In this document: in pieces, positions 60,258-64,000 of the stretch
Numbering within the stretch: the first letter of the stretch is position 1
How the letters are laid out: every line of letters begins with the position of its first letter
DNA from: Paenibacillus doosanensis
GTDB taxonomy: Bacteria; Bacillota; Bacilli; Paenibacillales; NBRC-103111
Direction of reading: 5' to 3'
Assembly: GCF_025060755.1 (NCBI RefSeq)
Contig: NZ_JANYUY010000029.1
Location: 1-64,000, forward strand
DNA length: 64,000 nt
Made by a program: the position numbers and the translations under genes
Notes under the pieces: model-generated
Database searches by the model: none
What the model saw: the letters and a program-made list of their open reading frames with translations, nothing else
Told to the model about the DNA's origin: nothing

Positions 60258-61394
60258 ATGAATTTAGCGGATATGTTAAGCTATGCGGATATTCAAGACT
60301 TGAGCCGAATTGCCCATACGTACAACTGTGAATGCAACGGTCACTCCAAAAATGAGCTCATTCAGTCGATTCTTACGACCGTCAACCGCAAAGAGGTATT
60401 TGAACGGCAGGTCACGGACATGCCGATTGAGGATGTTCGTTTTCTCAACTCTTTGATTTTCGATCCGAGAGGATCGTTCAGCCTGGAGGAGCTTATTGCC
60501 AGGGTGCAGCAGAGCCGCTTTATTAAGGAAGAGGATGAGGAATGGAACCCGCGGGATATGATCCTGCGCTTTAAACAGAGGGGCTGGCTGTTCAACGGTT
60601 ATTCGCAGCAAACGCGTTATTTGTTCCAGGTTCCTGCCGATTTAAAGCGAAGGTTCGGCGATGCGCTGACCAAACAGTTTCAACGGCGGCTTGTCGCGGC
60701 CAAGGAGCCTGAGGTGTATCGGGACGAGCAGAAGCTGATTGTGGACGATATCGCTCATTTTTTGCAATATGTTCATCAGAACGAGGCAGTGCTTACAGCG
60801 GATAACACGATGTACAAACGGCAGCTGCTGCAGGTGCTGGACCGGCTTTCGGTTAAGGAAGAGCCTGCCCCCAAAACGGCTTGGCGCTTCGGCTACGGAA
60901 GAATGTTCAAAGATTATCCGAATCGTTTTTCTTTCATCTACGATTATTGCTACTATACAGAACTGATAACGGAACATCATCAGGTGCTCGCGCTCAGCGA
61001 TAAAGGCAGGGAGCGTGTAACCCATGCGACCAAGGAAGATTTGGTGCAGGTGTACCGGTTTTGGCTGAGATTGTATAAGAACGCGATTCCGAATTTGCAG
61101 TCTCTGGTCCATTGGCTCGATAAAATAGCGAAGAGCTGGGTCACCCTGGAGTCGGTAAAAGAAACGCTCGTGCCGCTTATCCGCCCGTTTTATTATGATA
61201 CGCCCGAGTCTGTGCTGGAGCAGCGCATCGTGCGGATGATGATGCATTTGGGGCTGCTTCGGATCGGCGAAAGCGATGAGTTCGGCACGGTCGTACAGGT
61301 TACGAAGCTCGGAAACGGCGTGATCCAAGGCAGTTATGTCGCTGACGAGGATAAGATTACAATCCCGTTCGAAAACCGTTCGGGCGAAGCGTGA
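60258..61394 (+). CDS. Cytosolic protein of unknown function, 378 residues
   Basis: I do not recognise this protein. It begins MNLADMLSYADIQDLSRIAH and the first 45 residues look like a small helical (SAP-like) DNA- or RNA-binding motif. The rest is helix-rich with several possible winged-helix segments (FSLEELIARVQQSRFIKEED, LALSDKGRERVTHAT), somewhat like helicase-associated N-terminal domains. No enzyme motif or membrane segment. ATG 60258 follows TTTGGAGGTG. It is single between terminator and the IDEAL gene. Confidence 0.7.
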   Translation: MNLADMLSYADIQDLSRIAHTYNCECNGHSKNELIQSILTTVNRKEVFERQVTDMPIEDVRFLNSLIFDPRGSFSLEELIARVQQSRFIKEEDEEWNPRDMILRFKQRGWLFNGYSQQTRYLFQVPADLKRRFGDALTKQFQRRLVAAKEPEVYRDEQKLIVDDIAHFLQYVHQNEAVLTADNTMYKRQLLQVLDRLSVKEEPAPKTAWRFGYGRMFKDYPNRFSFIYDYCYYTELITEHHQVLALSDKGRERVTHATKEDLVQVYRFWLRLYKNAIPNLQSLVHWLDKIAKSWVTLESVKETLVPLIRPFYYDTPESVLEQRIVRMMMHLGLLRIGESDEFGTVVQVTKLGNGVIQGSYVADEDKITIPFENRSGEA

Positions 61395-61664
61395 CCGGGA
61401 GGGGAGCAACGGCTAGCCCTAATGTAGGTAAAAGCACATTCGGCGCGATAGGGGCTGTTGTACTTATCGAGGCCGAAAAAGGGTGAATATGCTTAAGTAG
61501 GGGCAGCTTTACCGTTCGCTTTTCAAGGGTGATGGTTCGCATCGTCCCGGCAATGCAGCAAGAAAACAAACCGATGGAATGGATGCAAAGATGGGCAGCG
61601 GAGTACAGGCAGCTGATGATGTTTTAAAAATATTAACGCGAGACCGGTTTGGAGGTAGGTTCTA

Positions 61665-61856
61665 ATGGGCAAAATGAACGTTTCCAATGATATGATGCTG
61701 AGTTTGTTTGCGGAGATGGTGCTGGATGAAGCCATACGTAAATATAAGGAGCAGTATTTGTACAGAGAAATTGATTTGGCTTTGGCAAAAGGAGACGAAC
61801 AATCGTTTCTAGCCCTCACGACAGAACTGAAATCGCTCAATACTCATGGCAAGTGA
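61665..61856 (+). CDS. IDEAL-domain protein (YpiB C-terminal-like)
   Basis: A 63-residue protein, starting MGKMNVSNDMMLSLFAEMVL, whose segment LYREIDLALAKGDEQSFLAL is the IDEAL motif, as found at the end of YpiB. ATG 61665 follows GGAGGT. B. subtilis ypiB stands at the same place, upstream of ypiF and qcrA, but has an extra N-terminal domain that is missing here. Function unknown. Confidence 0.8.
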   Translation: MGKMNVSNDMMLSLFAEMVLDEAIRKYKEQYLYREIDLALAKGDEQSFLALTTELKSLNTHGK

Positions 61857-61971
61857 ACCGAAGCTCCTGGCCTAAATTATGACATCTTTTTGAAAGGCAT
61901 GTGAGAACCAATCATATGTCTTTTTTTTGTGTTACATTATGTGGAGAAATGAATACTGATGTGGAGAGTGA

Positions 61972-62409
61972 ATGAAGCCGATGAAATTTAGCGATGTAGA
62001 GCAGGGGGCATGGGAAAGTCTGAAACCCTACGTGGATACGTGCCTGCTGCCCGTAACGGGTATGACGGGAAAGGAGCAGCCCTGGGAAGCGACGAGGGCG
62101 CTGGAGCAGCTGCGAGATGCGCTCGATTGCTTCGAAATTCCGTACAAAGGAAGAGTGCTGACGTATCCCGCTTTTCATTATATAGAAGGAGAAGAAGGAC
62201 GGGAGCTGGTTGCGACGATGTGCGGCCGGCTAAAGGACAACTTCCCCTATGTCGTTCTTGTGTCCGCCGACGGTCGCTTAGCCGAGCTTGGCGAAATTCG
62301 CGGCGCGGACAAAACGTTTATTCTGACGCCCGGAGAATTGGCTGAAAATCTGGCTGAGATCAAGCGGCATATTGCCGAGCAACTGCAGCATTTATGGTCG
62401 GGAAGGTAA
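61972..62409 (+). CDS. ypiF: YpiF-like protein (DUF2487)
   Basis: A 145-residue soluble protein with YVDTCLLPVTGMTGKEQPWEA and the YPAFHYIEGEE region expected of the YpiF family; it directly precedes qcrA, as in B. subtilis. ATG 61972 has GGAG 5 nt upstream; an alternative start is ATG 61981 (MKFSDVEQG), which aligns better with the family start but is 14 nt from the RBS. Function unknown. Confidence 0.8.
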   Translation: MKPMKFSDVEQGAWESLKPYVDTCLLPVTGMTGKEQPWEATRALEQLRDALDCFEIPYKGRVLTYPAFHYIEGEEGRELVATMCGRLKDNFPYVVLVSADGRLAELGEIRGADKTFILTPGELAENLAEIKRHIAEQLQHLWSGR

Positions 62410-62554
62410 CCTTTGCGAAGCGTGTATGATTGATTACATTTTTGCTAATTCTAAGTACGGGACGCGATTTTTCCCCTCATGAACAGTTGTGACAATTTCG
62501 TTAACAGTTACTGCTGGGACAAGAATTGATGGCTCTAAATGGAAGTTAACATTC

Positions 62555-62583
62555 TTGACGCACCTAGAGTCGTAAGCTATTAT
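62555..62583 (+). promoter_or_regulatory. Sigma-A promoter of qcrAB
   Basis: TTGACG (62555-62560), 17-nt spacer, TATTAT (62578-62583), about 75 nt before qcrA. ResD control would be expected from B. subtilis, but I could not identify a site. Confidence 0.68.
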
Positions 62584-62658
62584 TAGTAATGTCCTAGTAT
62601 GTGGTGTAAAGTTATGTCGAACGACGTGATATATGTTGCAAAAGGGGGTAGAACGAGA

Positions 62659-63207
62659 ATGAGTGAGCACAACAGTCATGATGCGCAGCATCAGGGTGAG
62701 AGGCCGGTTAAACGTCGCGAGATGTCCCGCAGGCAGTTTCTGTCCTATACCCTTGGTGGAGCTTCTGCGTTCATGGGCGCCGGTATGATTGTTCCTATGC
62801 TTCGATTTGCTATCGATCCGGTCCTTCAGCCTAAATCGCAAGCCGATTGGGTCAAGGTAGTCGAAGAAGCGAAGATCGAGAACGAACCGAAATCCTTCAA
62901 ATTTCAAGTGCATCAGGTCGACGGCTGGTATGAGAGCGACGTTGAATTGGAAGCTTGGATTTCCAAGGATCAGCAAGGCAACATCTTCGCCTTGAACCCG
63001 ACCTGTAAGCACCTTGGATGTACGGTTAACTGGAATGCCAATCCGGAGTACAAGGATCAGTATTTCTGTCCTTGCCACGGCGCGCACTATACGGTAGATG
63101 GCAAAAACCTTGCTGTAGCGCCGGCGCCTTTGGATCAATACGATCTCAAGGTGGAGAATGGGTTCGTTTATTTAGGACAACTTGGTCCTAACAAAAGGGT
63201 GAAATAA
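62659..63207 (+). CDS. qcrA: Menaquinol-cytochrome c reductase, Rieske iron-sulfur subunit
   Basis: Carries electrons from menaquinol toward cytochrome c in the bc complex. The 182-residue protein has a twin-arginine-like signal anchor (SRRQFL at 23-28, hydrophobic segment to about 50) and the two Rieske boxes CKHLGC (116-121) and CPCHG (137-141). ATG 62659 follows AAAAGGGGG. Its maturation route (Tat) is consistent with the folded 2Fe-2S cluster. Confidence 0.96.
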   Translation: MSEHNSHDAQHQGERPVKRREMSRRQFLSYTLGGASAFMGAGMIVPMLRFAIDPVLQPKSQADWVKVVEEAKIENEPKSFKFQVHQVDGWYESDVELEAWISKDQQGNIFALNPTCKHLGCTVNWNANPEYKDQYFCPCHGAHYTVDGKNLAVAPAPLDQYDLKVENGFVYLGQLGPNKRVK

Positions 63208-63223
63208 GGAGGCGTAACATCAG

Positions 63224-63895
63224 ATGTTTAAAAGTATGTATAACTGGATTGATGAACGTCTTGATATCACGCCGATGTGGAGAGATGTTGCCGATCACGA
63301 GGTTCCCGAACACGTTAACCCGGCGCACCATTTTTCCGCATTTGTTTACTGCTTTGGTGGATTGACGTTTTTTATTACGGTTATTCAAATATTGTCCGGT
63401 ATGTTCCTGACGATGTATTATGTGCCGGATATTATTAACGCCTATGCGAGTGTTGACTATCTGCAGCATAAGGTTGCATTCGGCGTCATCGTTCGCGGTA
63501 TGCATCACTGGGGTGCCAGTCTTGTTATCGTCATGATGTTCTTACATACGCTTCGCGTGTTCTTTACAGGCTCCTACAAGGCGCCGCGCGAAATGAACTG
63601 GGTAGTAGGCGTGCTGATCTTCTTCGTCATGTTGGGTCTCGGTTTCACCGGATACTTGCTGCCGTGGGATAACAAAGCTTACTTTGCAACGCAGGTAGGT
63701 ATCAAGATCGCCGCATCCGCTCCTTATATCGGCGATTACATTAAGACGTTCCTGCAAGGCGGCGAGATCGTCGGTGCGCAAACGTTGACTCGATTCTTCG
63801 CTTTGCACGTGTTCTTCTTCCCGGGCATTTTGCTGGCATTGCTGGCGGGTCACTTCTTTATGATTCGTAAGCAAGGGATTTCCGGTCCGCTGTAA
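63224..63895 (+). CDS. qcrB: Menaquinol-cytochrome c reductase, cytochrome b subunit
   Basis: Di-haem cytochrome b6-type subunit with four transmembrane helices. The 223-residue protein has haem-ligand histidines in RGMHHWGASL and FALHVFFFPG-like segments, and the conserved FTGYLLPWD. ATG 63224 follows AAGGAGGCG, 16 nt after qcrA. The 105 nt beyond its stop (63896-64000) show no start of qcrC, which usually follows; a hairpin TCTCGCT/AGCGAGA occurs near 63953-63972. Confidence 0.96.
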   Translation: MFKSMYNWIDERLDITPMWRDVADHEVPEHVNPAHHFSAFVYCFGGLTFFITVIQILSGMFLTMYYVPDIINAYASVDYLQHKVAFGVIVRGMHHWGASLVIVMMFLHTLRVFFTGSYKAPREMNWVVGVLIFFVMLGLGFTGYLLPWDNKAYFATQVGIKIAASAPYIGDYIKTFLQGGEIVGAQTLTRFFALHVFFFPGILLALLAGHFFMIRKQGISGPL

Positions 63896-64000
63896 GCAAG
63901 ACTTCGATTGGCATTGTATCAATCAAGGAAGCGGCTTCAGTTTACAGCCAGTCTCGCTGTTGCAAGCGAGAACGTTATTCGAAAAACCGCAGCGCGGCTT

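Noticed and set aside
61532-61627. 31-codon frame starting MVRIVPAMQQENK before the IDEAL gene
   Set aside because: AGGG lies only 2 nt from the start and nothing about the peptide is recognisable; possibly a real small gene but unsupported. The stretch 61395-61664 otherwise shows no feature.

Overview
This 64 kb window reads as a chromosomal segment of an endospore-forming Firmicute, most likely of the family Paenibacillaceae. The evidence is the sporulation genes (dacB, spmA, spmB, ypeB, spoVIF, spoIVA), strong GGAGG-type ribosome binding sites with frequent GTG and TTG starts, and gene order that follows the Bacillus subtilis dacB-res-serA-gudB-prsW-cmk-der-gpsA-spoIVA-hbs-mtrB-hepS-menG-hepT-ndk-cheR-aro-trp-hisC-tyrA-qcr region almost gene for gene. 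Nearly all genes are on the + strand. Only serA, a membrane protein and a polysaccharide deacetylase (plus the IS fragment at the left edge) are on the - strand.

Layout. 1-215 is the end of an IS3-family element. 449-4001 holds spore cortex and core maturation genes (dacB-spmA-spmB), a small amidase-like protein and rluB. 4068-10336 is the cytochrome c biogenesis operon resABC with the resDE two-component system. 10475-12444 is serA with a serine T-box leader on the - strand. 12663-20377 is a mixed stretch: rhodanese, CPBP protease, deacetylase, a MecA-type adaptor, a Toprim/DnaB-like fusion, a wrecked glutamate dehydrogenase pseudogene and prsW. 20591-31889 holds ypeB, a PilZ protein, cmk, plsC, an S1-domain protein, fni, the YIEGIA pair, der, plsY and gpsA. 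31983-36417 is a sporulation block ending in spoIVA, with two small ferredoxins around a nucleotidyltransferase-like protein. 36758-38591 holds hbs, a tRNA-Pro, a PAP2-type protein and mtrB (TRAP). 39316-44235 makes menaquinone: hepS and hepT for the side chain, with menG, ubiA-like, ubiX-like and mqnA between them, which points to the futalosine route. 44302-57846 is ndk, cheR and the aromatic supraoperon aroC-aroB-aroH-trpEDCFBA-hisC-tyrA. 57890-63895 has a candidate small RNA gene, an ECF sigma/anti-sigma pair, a histidine phosphatase, small conserved proteins and qcrAB.

How the parts fit. resABC and qcrAB belong to the cytochrome c/bc branch of respiration, and the menaquinone cluster makes its electron carrier. 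The window contains both halves of a TRAP circuit: mtrB at 38361 and, 10 kb away, a trp leader with (G/T)AG triplets in exact 5-nt register followed by an intrinsic terminator. Chorismate made with AroB and AroC feeds trp, tyr and (through MqnA) menaquinone.

The most novel-looking items are a promoter-hairpin-terminator unit at 57890-58002 that looks like an undescribed small RNA, the Toprim/RecA fusion with eroded primase residues, the ferredoxin-nucleotidyltransferase-ferredoxin cluster, and a 26-bp intergenic sequence repeated exactly at 20441 and 49061. I found no CRISPR array, prophage or defence island.
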